Shown piece by piece: positions 28,472 through 35,857 of a DNA stretch of 64,000 nucleotides. Every line of letters starts with the position of its first letter. The first letter of the stretch is position 1. The DNA comes from Flavobacterium sp. HSC-61S13 (lineage in GTDB: Bacteria > Bacteroidota > Bacteroidia > Flavobacteriales > Flavobacteriaceae): assembly GCF_024171535.1 (NCBI RefSeq), contig NZ_JALJZV010000012.1, positions 1 through 64,000 on the forward strand, read 5' to 3'. The notes under the pieces were generated by a model, which was not told the origin of the DNA, ran no database searches, and saw nothing but the letters and a program-made list of their open reading frames with translations. The position numbers were made by a program, and so were the translations under genes.

Positions 28472-28502
28472 TTTGTAGATAACGAATTTGTTTCTATATT
28501 TG
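28472..28502 (+). promoter_or_regulatory. Promoter of tRNA-Arg
   Basis: TTTG (28472-28475) and TATATTTG (28495-28502) are separated by 19 bases and match the -33/-7 consensus of Bacteroidota promoters. Transcription would begin around 28507, 15 bases before the mature tRNA. Confidence 0.75.
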
Positions 28503-28521
28503 CACTCGCAATAAGCAACAA

Positions 28522-28595
28522 GGCCTCGTGGCGCAACTGAATAGCGCACTTGATTACGGCTCAAGAGGTTACTGGTTTGAATCCAGTCGAGGTCA
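28522..28595 (+). tRNA. tRNA-Arg (anticodon ACG)
   Basis: A full cloverleaf can be folded. The acceptor stem is GGCCTCG/CGAGGTC, the D-stem GCGC/GCGC, and the anticodon stem CTTGA/TCAAG with loop TTACGGC giving anticodon ACG. The T-stem is ACTGG/CCAGT with loop TTTGAAT, and the discriminator base is A. CCA is not encoded. This tRNA is the last host gene before the prophage and its 3' part is the likely attachment site. Confidence 0.95.
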
Positions 28596-28625
28596 CTGAG
28601 TTATTTTACAATTACTTTATTATTA

Positions 28626-28653
28626 AGCCCTTACAATGTAAGGGCTTTTTTTT
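28626..28653 (+). terminator. Terminator after tRNA-Arg
   Basis: AGCCCTTACA (28626-28635), one base, then TGTAAGGGCT (28637-28646), followed by T8. It is a perfect inverted repeat and begins 31 bases after the tRNA. Confidence 0.88.
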
Positions 28654-28706
28654 ATCCCGACCACATCCCGACAACTCATGTCTTTTAACGCATGAAAACG
28701 CATGAA
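28654..28706. repeat. Short tandem repeats at the probable left prophage end
   Basis: ATCCCGAC occurs twice, 11 bases apart (28654-28661 and 28665-28672). AACGCATGAA occurs twice in direct tandem (28687-28696 and 28697-28706). Helically phased short repeats beside a tRNA are what tyrosine-recombinase arm sites look like. The assignment as an attL arm is inference. Confidence 0.4.
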
Positions 28707-28762
28707 ATCTTGTACATATTAAGTTTTTCTATTATCTAGAAACTATCCAATATACACTTTAC

Positions 28763-28798
28763 AAAAAAAACGCCCTGAATCATCAGGGCGTTTTTTTT
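28763..28798. terminator. Bidirectional terminator at the left prophage end
   Basis: ACGCCCTGA (28770-28778) and TCAGGGCGT (28783-28791) pair perfectly with loop ATCA. A8 precedes and T8 follows. It would stop the minus-strand lipoprotein gene that ends at 28826 and shield the phage from tRNA transcription. Confidence 0.88.
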
Positions 28799-28825
28799 GT
28801 TTATATATACGCTATAACTATTGTA

Positions 28826-29074
28826 TTACTTCTTTTCATATTCCTTTGCTTTAAAACATGGATTCTCTTTTTTATTTATAACCTTATCGTAAAAATAATT
28901 AAAAGCTTGTTCATCCACCTTATACAATACCCCTTCACTTCTAACATAATAGTTGTTGTTTTCAACTTCAAAACCTCCGATTTTTTGACAATCGTCAGAA
29001 CCTCCATCGTCCTTTGAACAAGAAACAACTAACATACCGAACAGACTTATAAATAATAGTAATATTTTTTTCAT
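28826..29074 (-). CDS. Small lipoprotein, probable prophage cargo
   Basis: The 82-aa protein has a signal peptide and lipobox (LVVSC, Cys at residue 19) followed by SKDDGGSDD. This acidic stretch after the cysteine resembles the surface-export signal of Bacteroidota lipoproteins. Two more cysteines (DDCQ and NPCF) may form a disulfide. Function is unknown. The gene has its own -7 promoter element, TATATTTG at 29105-29098 on the minus strand, and ends at a strong terminator. It could therefore be expressed in the lysogen. A second prophage lipoprotein with the same CSKDDG start lies at 44426-44659. Confidence 0.75.
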   Translation of the reverse strand: MKKILLLFISLFGMLVVSCSKDDGGSDDCQKIGGFEVENNNYYVRSEGVLYKVDEQAFNYFYDKVINKKENPCFKAKEYEKK

Positions 29075-29097
29075 AATTTATATTTTTTAATCAAATC

Positions 29098-29105
29098 AAA
29101 TATAT
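29098..29105 (-). promoter_or_regulatory. -7 element of the left lipoprotein gene
   Basis: Minus-strand TATATTTG matches TAnnTTTG exactly and lies 24 bases upstream of the ATG. The start site would be near 29093. Confidence 0.5.
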
Positions 29106-29140
29106 AAATTATAAATTCAGTAAAAATAAGGAAACACGCA

Positions 29141-29680
29141 TTATTCCAATTCTTTATATCTGCGTAAAAATTTATATGGATGATACCCGTCAACTTTTAT
29201 ATAATATTTCTTAACTCCTTCTTTTAAATACGTAACTATATCTAACGTTCTTTCTGTTTCACTAGATCTATCTCCTGCCTTATAAACATCAACAAAACTG
29301 TCATTATCAATCCTTGAATCCACTTTAACATAATCCGTGTCTCCCATTAAATCTTTTCTAAAATTCTCAACTTTCTCTTTATCATACCCTAGATAATACA
29401 CAATAGAACTTATCAACGAATTACTATTTACATAGTAAACAAGACTTTCAGTTTTATCATTTGAGATAAAAATAATATGTGGTAGAGTGTTTTCATCAGG
29501 CTTAGGAGATATAATTTTACTAACACTTAAATCTCGCGTTTCAATAAAAGCTGAAATATCACTAACGTCATTAAAAAATATTGGAATACTTAAATAATTA
29601 AAATCATTAAACGACAGTTTTTGAGCAATCGATTGATTAATAAAAAAGATAAAGCAAAAACAAGTCAAAAATACTTTCAT
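29141..29680 (-). CDS. Exported protein cotranscribed with the prophage repressor
   Basis: The 179-aa protein begins with a signal peptide (MKVFLTCFCFIFFINQSIAQ, cleavage after AQ). A 160-residue mixed alpha/beta domain follows with no recognisable motif. Its ATG lies one base downstream of the repressor stop, so both are on one lysogenic transcript. Genes in that position often serve the lysogen, for example in superinfection exclusion or altered host surface properties. That role is inference only. I do not recognise the family. Confidence 0.65.
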   Translation of the reverse strand: MKVFLTCFCFIFFINQSIAQKLSFNDFNYLSIPIFFNDVSDISAFIETRDLSVSKIISPKPDENTLPHIIFISNDKTESLVYYVNSNSLISSIVYYLGYDKEKVENFRKDLMGDTDYVKVDSRIDNDSFVDVYKAGDRSSETERTLDIVTYLKEGVKKYYIKVDGYHPYKFLRRYKELE

Positions 29681-29681
29681 A

Positions 29682-30482
29682 CTAAAACATTCTTTTAATT
29701 ACATTGAAAATCTGATGAACATCGTTTATAGGATACTTGATTGGTTTATGCAGCGAATTCCTAGAAGTTAATTCCAAAGTACCAGTTTCTGAACAATAAC
29801 CTGAAATATCTTTGTGATAAATACCAGTACTCGTAACCAAGATCATTCCGTACTTAGTTTTACGAAATCCACCATCCCACAAATGTCTTCCTACTTCACG
29901 AGCGAGAACATCTGCCTTATCTGGAGTGTCATCTATACCACCACCATTCATACTATCTCCTGCGGTTCTAAAACCTAAATAATTACCACGACCAACATGA
30001 TCAACCGTAAAGGTAATTTTCTCAAATTCATCTAGTAACTTTTGATCATCCTGGTAAACCTCCAAATAACTCGCATAGGCAGGAAATGGGACTTTTGCGA
30101 CTTCCATCTTAATACGTCCATTTGGTAACAGAAAAAACTTATTACCATTACTGTTTGTTACTACCTCGATTTTATCATCATCCAATGTATCATCCGTAAT
30201 AACTACAGTATTTGCTTCCTCAAATTGAGAACTCTCTTTCTTCGTAGCAAACATCTCTCCTCTTCCCGTCAACTGCCATTCTACATCGATTGAATACAAA
30301 TCACAAAGACGCAATATAATATCAATACCTACATGCATTCTTCCGCCGATAATTTCAGATAAAGAATTTGGTTTTATACCTAAATCCCTAGATAATGACG
30401 CTTTTGATTTTACATCGCCTTTCAAAATAAGGCTATCAACAGTATCTATAAACCTCTGACTAACAACACTTTTAGTATCCAT
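29682..30482 (-). CDS. Prophage repressor, HTH plus S24 (LexA-like) domain
   Basis: The 266-aa protein has an N-terminal helix-turn-helix (residues about 5-70: SKASLSRDLGIKPNSLSEIIGGRMHVG) and a C-terminal S24-type domain. The latter shows the serine-containing GDSMNGGGIDDTPDKADVLAREV and, later, KYGMILVTSTGIYHKDISGY, which places a lysine-like catalytic position near the C-terminus. Such repressors self-cleave or are inactivated on DNA damage. I chose ATG 30482. The frame extends upstream to 30572, but that part covers the operators and reads as non-protein-like sequence. Three near-identical 19-bp operators flank the divergent control region. Confidence 0.85.
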   Translation of the reverse strand: MDTKSVVSQRFIDTVDSLILKGDVKSKASLSRDLGIKPNSLSEIIGGRMHVGIDIILRLCDLYSIDVEWQLTGRGEMFATKKESSQFEEANTVVITDDTLDDDKIEVVTNSNGNKFFLLPNGRIKMEVAKVPFPAYASYLEVYQDDQKLLDEFEKITFTVDHVGRGNYLGFRTAGDSMNGGGIDDTPDKADVLAREVGRHLWDGGFRKTKYGMILVTSTGIYHKDISGYCSETGTLELTSRNSLHKPIKYPINDVHQIFNVIKRMF

Positions 30483-30492
30483 AATGTATTTT

Positions 30493-30511
30493 AATACAAA
30501 TATTCTGTATA
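30493..30511. promoter_or_regulatory. Repressor operator 1 (near repressor start)
   Basis: AATACAAATATTCTGTATA matches the central operator at 16 of 19 positions. It lies 11 bases upstream of the repressor ATG and overlaps a -7-like AATATTTG on the minus strand, so binding would autorepress. Confidence 0.6.
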
Positions 30512-30521
30512 AATATTTTGA

Positions 30522-30540
30522 TATACAGATTTTCTGTATA
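30522..30540. promoter_or_regulatory. Repressor operator 2 (perfect palindrome)
   Basis: TATACAGATTTTCTGTATA is a perfect 8-3-8 inverted repeat. It lies 29 bases from operator 1 centre to centre, close to three helical turns, which would allow cooperative binding. Confidence 0.75.
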
Positions 30541-30572
30541 TATTTGTAATCGTTAAGCAAATGTGAATACAT

Positions 30573-30862
30573 AAAACTTAACCGTTCATTGAAAAACCTG
30601 TTAAGGTTTTTTATTTATCAAGCAAATAACGAGTACAGCCCTGCAAGTCTCTCAATTCGTGTAATTAAGAGTATTGGTGAAATTCCATTTATGCAACTGA
30701 CAATACGTTCGATAACTTGAAAAGATAAAGAGCCGACCGCCACAGAGGGCGGAAGTACTCTTCAAATATTACTACGTTGTTCAGAAAATATGAAAAACGC
30801 ACTAAAAAATAAAATCAAAAAACTTGTCTTCCAAACTTATTTATACGATTTTATAGTGCAAA
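30573..30862. other. Prophage control region, gene-free, with structured elements
   Basis: No protein gene is convincing between the repressor and the early operon. A plus-strand terminator-like hairpin lies at 30592-30612 (AAAAACC, TGTTAA, GGTTTTTT). A nested stem lies at 30728-30762 (outer AAGAG/CTCTT, inner CCGCC/GGCGG). The latter is GC-rich in an AT-rich setting. Either could belong to a small RNA or a leader of the early transcript. Confidence 0.5.
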
Positions 30863-30881
30863 TATACATATTTTCTGTATA
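30863..30881. promoter_or_regulatory. Repressor operator 3 (before the early operon)
   Basis: TATACATATTTTCTGTATA differs from operator 2 at one of 19 positions. It is 45 bases upstream of the first early gene and therefore at its promoter. Some 340 bases separate it from operator 2, so DNA looping is possible. Confidence 0.75.
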
Positions 30882-30897
30882 ACGTGTACGTACACGT
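30882..30897. promoter_or_regulatory. 16-bp perfect palindrome next to operator 3
   Basis: ACGTGTACGTACACGT is a perfect palindrome directly abutting operator 3, with a different sequence. It could be the site of a second regulator, such as the small HTH protein encoded just downstream. This is inference from position. Confidence 0.5.
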
Positions 30898-30925
30898 ATA
30901 TAAAATATTAATAATTACACCAAAA

Positions 30926-31159
30926 ATGACAAAAATTTTAAAAGTTGTCTCAAAAAACAAGGCATGTGAGATTTTGAATGTCAAACACACCACATTTTAC
31001 AATTTGTATAGAGGCAAAATTCGCTTTTTTAAGGAAGGAAAAAATGTATGGTACTATTTAGAAGATGTTGAGAAAGTCAAAGAACAATTTCAAACAGTCC
31101 CGCAAGAAATTAAGACAAAAGAACGAATTGCTACACAGAAATTTCAAATAGTAGATTAA
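30926..31159 (+). CDS. Small HTH protein, first gene of the early operon
   Basis: The 77-aa protein has an excisionase/MerR-like helix-turn-helix, NKACEILNVKHTTFYNLYRGK, followed by a wing-like FFKEGKNVWYYLEDVEKVK. The C-terminal 20 residues are charged. ATG 30926 is chosen because the frame's earlier ATG at 30884 lies within a palindromic operator region. Its position facing the repressor resembles that of Cro or an excisionase. Which of these applies is not decided by the sequence. Confidence 0.65.
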   Translation: MTKILKVVSKNKACEILNVKHTTFYNLYRGKIRFFKEGKNVWYYLEDVEKVKEQFQTVPQEIKTKERIATQKFQIVD

Positions 31160-31161
31160 AT

Positions 31162-31251
31162 ATGTTAGAGTACATTATTTATCCATTAGGTGCAATTGTA
31201 GGAATACTATTCCTAATCGGATTGTTTTTTTCAACTGATCAAAAAGAATAG
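31162..31251 (+). CDS. 29-aa single-helix membrane peptide
   Basis: The frame encodes a short hydrophobic helix (YPLGAIVGILFLIGLFF) with a polar tail ending DQKE. It sits 2 bases after the preceding gene and 2 bases before the next, in tight operon spacing, which supports translation. Function unknown. Confidence 0.5.
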   Translation: MLEYIIYPLGAIVGILFLIGLFFSTDQKE

Positions 31252-31253
31252 TT

Positions 31254-31415
31254 ATGAATCCGAAACTTATCGAAGGGCACTGGACCATAAATGGAAAAAG
31301 ATACCCGCAATTAACAGAAGCCGAAAGACTAGCGTTTAACGGCTTTTTTCATACCACAAATTTAGTGTATGAAGAACTTTATGCGGAAAGACACCGCAAA
31401 GTAGTGTTGAATTAA
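31254..31415 (+). CDS. 53-aa hypothetical phage protein
   Basis: Small basic/aromatic protein beginning MNPKLIEGHWTINGKRYPQL, with a central helix (TEAERLAFNGFF). No family recognised. Its tight fit between two genes and its composition suggest that it is real. Confidence 0.55.
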   Translation: MNPKLIEGHWTINGKRYPQLTEAERLAFNGFFHTTNLVYEELYAERHRKVVLN

Positions 31416-31429
31416 AAAACCCTTTAAAA

Positions 31430-32803
31430 ATGTCAGTAACAAAAGAAATAAAAAAAGAAGAAGTCTTCAACCTCGATTTGTTCAGAGTTGAATCTATTAA
31501 AGAGATACAAGGAAAAAAGGAGCTTCAACTACAGATAGTAAAAGACAATCCTTACATTGTTATCACAGGCAACGAGACTTTTACCGAAGCTAAGAAAAAC
31601 CGAACAAACTTAGTAACCGCAAGAACTTCTCTAGTAAAAGAAAAAGCTTCTGTAATAAAAAAAATCAAAGAAGTAATCACTATTCCAGTCGGACAGACTT
31701 ATGATCATCTTATCGAAATTACTAAGCCGCACGAAGAGAAACAACAACTTGAAGTTGACCGCTGGGAAAATATCAAGGAAGCAGAACGTAAGGAGAAACT
31801 TAGAAAAGAACAGGAACGTAAAGACAAACACTTAAGTAACATCCGCTCGATTGTTTCTTTTAATACGGAAAAAATCAAAAATTTGACCTACGAGTCTAGT
31901 TTAACTTTTGAAGTAAAAGCGATATTGGATGATATCGAAGTTTCTTACGAAATATTTGAAGAATTTGGCACTACCCTACTTAGCGAATTAGAAGCTCTAA
32001 AATTTACACTTTCAACTCGAAAAGATACTTTAAAAGAACAGGAAGAAATTCGATTAGAAAAACTCAAACTAGCTAAAGAGCGGTTGGAGCAAAACAGAAT
32101 CCAAAAAATAAAAGATTCTATTACTGAATTTTACACCACTTGGACGGTTGCTTTTTCTAAGATGACATTTGCTCAGATAGCTGATACAAAAGAAAACTTT
32201 TTAGCAGTAGCAATACACTGTGAAGAATTCCAACCTGAATTTGCTGAAAAAAGAGCCTTACTCGTTAAAGATTTTGAAGCAAGAGAGGTGGTGTTGAAAG
32301 AACAAGAGAAACAAAGACTTGATCTTGAAAAACAAAAGGAGCAACAAGCTAAAATCGCAGCTAAAAACAAATTAGCACAAGACAAGATTGATGCGGGAAA
32401 CAAAGCAAAACAAGACAAGTTAGATGCTAGCCAAGCTATCTTGGATACCCAAAAAAAAGAACTGAAAATTGAAAAGGATAATCTTTTAAAAGAGCAACGA
32501 ATCCTTGTCTTAAAAGAAATCGGTTTTGATGATGATTTAGCATTAGATCTTCCACATCTTAAAATTATTTTTCCGGAAGAAGATCTATTAACAACGGACG
32601 AAGAATTTAAAGATTTTATACTAGACTTAAGATATAAAATCCTTAACCCTCCTACTCCAACTATGGAAGTAGATTACGAAGAGCCGGCATTGAATGAAAC
32701 ACAAGAAGAATCTAAGCTGTTCTTAGAAAGCTTCTGTGATTTCTGTATCAATAATCACGGTACGATTTCGAAGGAATACATTGTCGAATTTTTAAAGCAA
32801 TAA
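31430..32803 (+). CDS. Coiled-coil phage protein, DUF1351-like
   Basis: The 457-aa protein has an N-terminal section (residues about 1-110) with TEAKKNRTNLVTARTSLVKEKASVIKKI. This recalls DUF1351 proteins found next to phage recombination genes. Long charged helices follow (EAERKEKLRKEQERKDK; LKEQEKQRLDLEKQKEQQAK), predicting coiled coil through about residue 370, then an acidic C-terminal domain. It lies upstream of the recT and exonuclease genes, consistent with a helper role in recombination. The family assignment is tentative. Confidence 0.5.
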   Translation: MSVTKEIKKEEVFNLDLFRVESIKEIQGKKELQLQIVKDNPYIVITGNETFTEAKKNRTNLVTARTSLVKEKASVIKKIKEVITIPVGQTYDHLIEITKPHEEKQQLEVDRWENIKEAERKEKLRKEQERKDKHLSNIRSIVSFNTEKIKNLTYESSLTFEVKAILDDIEVSYEIFEEFGTTLLSELEALKFTLSTRKDTLKEQEEIRLEKLKLAKERLEQNRIQKIKDSITEFYTTWTVAFSKMTFAQIADTKENFLAVAIHCEEFQPEFAEKRALLVKDFEAREVVLKEQEKQRLDLEKQKEQQAKIAAKNKLAQDKIDAGNKAKQDKLDASQAILDTQKKELKIEKDNLLKEQRILVLKEIGFDDDLALDLPHLKIIFPEEDLLTTDEEFKDFILDLRYKILNPPTPTMEVDYEEPALNETQEESKLFLESFCDFCINNHGTISKEYIVEFLKQ

Positions 32804-32805
32804 CG

Positions 32806-33087
32806 ATGGCTTGTTTCTTACAAATTGAATTGAGCGATGAGCAACTGAGAACAATCGCGTTGCACATTCAAAAGGAAAATAAAATGGATCAATTCTTCTT
32901 GCCTAAAACAAGAGACGAAGAATTATCGGAAGAAGTTTTAACACTTAAACAAGTATCCGAATTAACTAAAGTTAATACGCGCACACTTCTCTCTCATATT
33001 AAGTCCGACCTTCTAAAAGCTCACAAAGTAGGCTCACAATGGCGAGTTACAAGAAAACAACTAAAAGATTATGCCGAAGGAATCTAA
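32806..33087 (+). CDS. Helix-turn-helix (excisionase-like) protein
   Basis: The 93-aa protein has a C-terminal HTH_17-type domain, LTLKQVSELTKVNTRTLLSHIKSDLLKAHKVGSQWRVTRKQL, typical of excisionase-family DNA-binding proteins. The N-terminal 40 residues are helical. It may be the phage excisionase or a regulator. It overlaps the next gene by 17 bases. Confidence 0.7.
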   Translation: MACFLQIELSDEQLRTIALHIQKENKMDQFFLPKTRDEELSEEVLTLKQVSELTKVNTRTLLSHIKSDLLKAHKVGSQWRVTRKQLKDYAEGI

Positions 33088-33328
33088 TTTCTGCTATACC
33101 GACCATGATTCGGAAGCAATCGCACATTTAGAGCATGAGCAATACCAACAATTACCAGCGGCTATTAATTACGGAGAAACAGAACTTCGGATAATTATTA
33201 ACCTTACAACAAAGCAATACTGGGTAAGCTGCAAGGTTTCTCTAAATCACAACACAAGAATAGCTCAAGGTTACAATAAAACAATTAATTACAAACCCTT
33301 AGATCAAATAAGAAAATGGGACAGATAG
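33071..33328 (+). CDS. 85-aa hypothetical phage protein
   Basis: Small protein with a beta-rich centre (ETELRIIINLTTKQYWVSCKV). No family recognised. It overlaps both the HTH gene upstream (17 bases) and recT downstream (13 bases), a translational-coupling arrangement. Confidence 0.6.
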   Translation: MPKESNFCYTDHDSEAIAHLEHEQYQQLPAAINYGETELRIIINLTTKQYWVSCKVSLNHNTRIAQGYNKTINYKPLDQIRKWDR

Positions 33329-34263
33329 CTATATCAGAACAACAACAATTAGTTTCTATTGAAATGAACGCGCAAATTACGGCTGTTCTTTCTAACAAAA
33401 TGCAAGACTTTCAAAAAGCTTTTGTGATGGCAGGAGCAATTGAAAGAATCCGTGAATTATTAACGCCAGAAGTAATGAAACCTATAATGGCATTACAAGG
33501 TTCAAAACTTGGATTTAGAACCGACAAAGATAAAAATGAAGGTTACACAATGCCAGAAGTAAAAGAATGTTTAATCGAATCCTTACTTTTAGGACTACAG
33601 CCATACGGTAATGAATGGAATATCATCGGAGGTAACATGTATCCAACTAGAGAAGGATTTGGTTCGTCACTCGCTAAAATTGAGGGTTTAAGATATAATA
33701 TATCTTATCCTAAAATTATCCAAAGTCAAGACAAACTAACTGCCAATGTTGTATGTAAAATAGATTGGCAACTTAACGGAGACAGCAAAACACAAACAAT
33801 AGATTTTCCGGTCAAATCTAATGCTTATGCAACAGCAGATGCTTTAATTGGTAAAGCTGAAAGAAAATCAAGAAGATGGCTTTATAATCATATCAAAGGA
33901 ACCGATATTTCAGATGGAGATGCAACGGATGTAGATTTTTCAGTTGTTAGTTCTAAGCCCTTGAATAAGGAAGGAATTATTCAAGAAAAGGAAAAAAACA
34001 GATTAAAATCACATATTGAAAAAGCAACAAAGCTTTCAATCCTTCATCAAGTAAAAACGCTAATTCCATCTGATGATTTAGAAATTCAAGAATTGTATTC
34101 GGACAAAGAAGATATACTTGCGGTTGAAGCAATCCAGGGAGTACAAGATCTTGAAACTCTTTCAAAATTAAGTCCGCTTATTGAAAAAGACGAGCATATC
34201 ATCATGTTAGACGACAAGAAAAAAGAGCTAGAGCAAAAAGCTAAGAATGCTAAAAAAGCATAA
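33316..34263 (+). CDS. RecT-family single-strand annealing protein
   Basis: The 315-aa protein carries a RecT/Red-beta-like core: GLQPYGNEWNIIGGNMYPTREGF and LIGKAERKSRRWLYNHI. The residues that follow are an acidic/lysine-rich tail of about 100 aa. It would anneal complementary strands during phage recombination. A PD-(D/E)XK exonuclease gene and an SSB-like gene lie a little downstream, completing the recombination set. Confidence 0.75.
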   Translation: MGQIAISEQQQLVSIEMNAQITAVLSNKMQDFQKAFVMAGAIERIRELLTPEVMKPIMALQGSKLGFRTDKDKNEGYTMPEVKECLIESLLLGLQPYGNEWNIIGGNMYPTREGFGSSLAKIEGLRYNISYPKIIQSQDKLTANVVCKIDWQLNGDSKTQTIDFPVKSNAYATADALIGKAERKSRRWLYNHIKGTDISDGDATDVDFSVVSSKPLNKEGIIQEKEKNRLKSHIEKATKLSILHQVKTLIPSDDLEIQELYSDKEDILAVEAIQGVQDLETLSKLSPLIEKDEHIIMLDDKKKELEQKAKNAKKA

Positions 34264-34684
34264 ACTCAAAGAGTGTCACAACCCAGATTGCTCAAATACT
34301 TTCAAACAGTATAATTCATTACAAAAATACTGCTCCCCTACTTGTCAAAAGACACACGCTAAACCAAAGCGTATAAACAAGGTTTCCAAAAAACGCAAAG
34401 AGGATAACGAAATCTATTCAATTATCCGATTAGAATTCCTTTCGAAAGAATACAATCAAATCTGTTTTATCGAAGAATGCAACAGACCCGCTACGAGTGT
34501 AGAACATACTCGTGGTAGAATCGGCTATGCTGATGATTGGGCAAGAGAAAACGATATAACTCTTTTTCTCGATGTGCGCTTTTGGAAACCTTGTTGTATA
34601 GAACACAATCTCGAACTGGAGAACAATTCCGAGTTATCAAAAAAACATCAACTAAGCCGAATTCACGGCGGCAAAAAAACATAA
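34247..34684 (+). CDS. Zinc-ribbon/HNH-like recombination protein (NinG-like)
   Basis: The 145-aa protein has an N-terminal zinc ribbon (ECHNPDCSNTF...KYCSPTCQ, residues about 8-35). A second segment, ICFIEECNRPATSVEHTRGR...CCIEHNLELENN, carries paired cysteines and histidines like an HNH fold. This resembles NinG-type phage proteins and their HNH relatives. It overlaps recT by 17 bases. Nuclease activity is inferred. Confidence 0.55.
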   Translation: MLKKHKLKECHNPDCSNTFKQYNSLQKYCSPTCQKTHAKPKRINKVSKKRKEDNEIYSIIRLEFLSKEYNQICFIEECNRPATSVEHTRGRIGYADDWARENDITLFLDVRFWKPCCIEHNLELENNSELSKKHQLSRIHGGKKT

Positions 34685-34686
34685 TA

Positions 34687-35628
34687 ATGCAAAAGAAAAC
34701 AATATCTAAAGTTATCACTAAGAAGTTAAATGAGTGGTTAGAGACTATTACTGATGAATCTTTAAGAAAAAAAGTAAAAGAAAACCTTTTAGTTTCTGGT
34801 GGTTCAATTACCTCAATGTTCTTAAATGAACCTGTAAACGATTTCGATATTTACATTCAAGATATGGATGTTTTAATTGAATTAGCTATGTACTACATGC
34901 CGAATGACGTACTAGATGGAAGAAAAAAAGATGAGCTCATTCTCGATCATTACATTAAAAAGTACGGGAATCTAAACTGTGCTAAAAAAGAATTAGAATC
35001 TCTAAATGAGGATTTATCGGAACAAACCGTTAGACTAAAAAATCTAAAGCCCAATCAAGTAAAGTTGAATGTTGAATCTTCTGGTCAAAGAATGCAGATT
35101 GATGAAAATAAAAAATATCAAATCGCATTTCTTTCTCAAAATGCAATTTCATTAACTGATGATATTCAAATAGTGCTACGATTTAGCGGTGCTCCTGAAG
35201 AAATTCATAGTACATTCGATTTTATCCACGCTACCAATTACTTCACTTTCGAAGATGGAGTTGTTACAAACCTACAAGCTTTAGAATCACTTATAAGTAA
35301 GGATCTAAAATATCAAGGTAGCCAATATCCGCTAACCTCAATTATTAGAATTAAAAAGTTTCTTAAGAGAGGGTGGACTATCAATGCTGGTGAAATGCTA
35401 AAAATGATGTTTCAAATTTCAGAATTAAATTTAAAAGATCCTGTTGTGCTTGAAGAACAATTGATAGGTGTAGATATTGCGTATTTCGACAAGCTAATTG
35501 ATGTTATAAGAGATGTTCCTCGAGACAAAATAAACTCCAATTACATAAATACTATCATCGATAAAGTCTTTTCGCAATACGAGGAAATTGAAGAAACTCC
35601 TAAAGCAGCTTCAAATTCAAATGACTAA
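34687..35628 (+). CDS. Phage nucleotidyltransferase-fold protein
   Basis: The 313-aa protein has the polymerase-beta-type motif LLVSGGSITSMFLNEPVNDFDIYI (GGS followed by D-x-D), the catalytic signature of nucleotidyltransferases. The C-terminal half (SIIRIKKFLKRGWTINAGEM) looks like the helical part of poly(A)-polymerase or CCA-type heads. ATG 34687 is chosen; the longer frame from 34537 lies within the preceding gene and is not protein-like. The substrate is unknown. Confidence 0.65.
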   Translation: MQKKTISKVITKKLNEWLETITDESLRKKVKENLLVSGGSITSMFLNEPVNDFDIYIQDMDVLIELAMYYMPNDVLDGRKKDELILDHYIKKYGNLNCAKKELESLNEDLSEQTVRLKNLKPNQVKLNVESSGQRMQIDENKKYQIAFLSQNAISLTDDIQIVLRFSGAPEEIHSTFDFIHATNYFTFEDGVVTNLQALESLISKDLKYQGSQYPLTSIIRIKKFLKRGWTINAGEMLKMMFQISELNLKDPVVLEEQLIGVDIAYFDKLIDVIRDVPRDKINSNYINTIIDKVFSQYEEIEETPKAASNSND

Positions 35629-35857
35629 ACCACAAATCAATGTTACAGTAAAAGGACGAAACGCATTTACAGCTTATTATGCTAATGTAAACGGTATCAA
35701 CTACGCAAAACCACCTCTTTACGAAGTCATTGAAATAGTTGGTAAGAGATATCGAAAAAAGTATCTCGGAGAGTGCCGAAGCAAAGAAGAATTTATTCAA
35801 CAAATCGAACTACACCAGAGTAGTTTAAATCCCGGAACACTATGTCAAAACCCTTAA
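35621..35857 (+). CDS. 78-aa hypothetical phage protein
   Basis: Basic protein (MTKPQINVTVKGRNAF...) with a KRYRKKYLGECRSKEEFIQQIE segment. ATG 35621 overlaps the last codons of the preceding gene by 8 bases, the usual spacing here, and is preferred to an in-frame ATG at 35588. No family recognised. Confidence 0.6.
   Translation: MTKPQINVTVKGRNAFTAYYANVNGINYAKPPLYEVIEIVGKRYRKKYLGECRSKEEFIQQIELHQSSLNPGTLCQNP

Noticed and set aside
30483..30572. Longer N-terminus for the repressor
   Set aside because: It translates the operator DNA and reads as Tyr/Ile-rich noise.
34537..34686. Longer N-terminus for the nucleotidyltransferase gene
   Set aside because: It lies out of frame inside the NinG-like gene and is basic, low-quality sequence.
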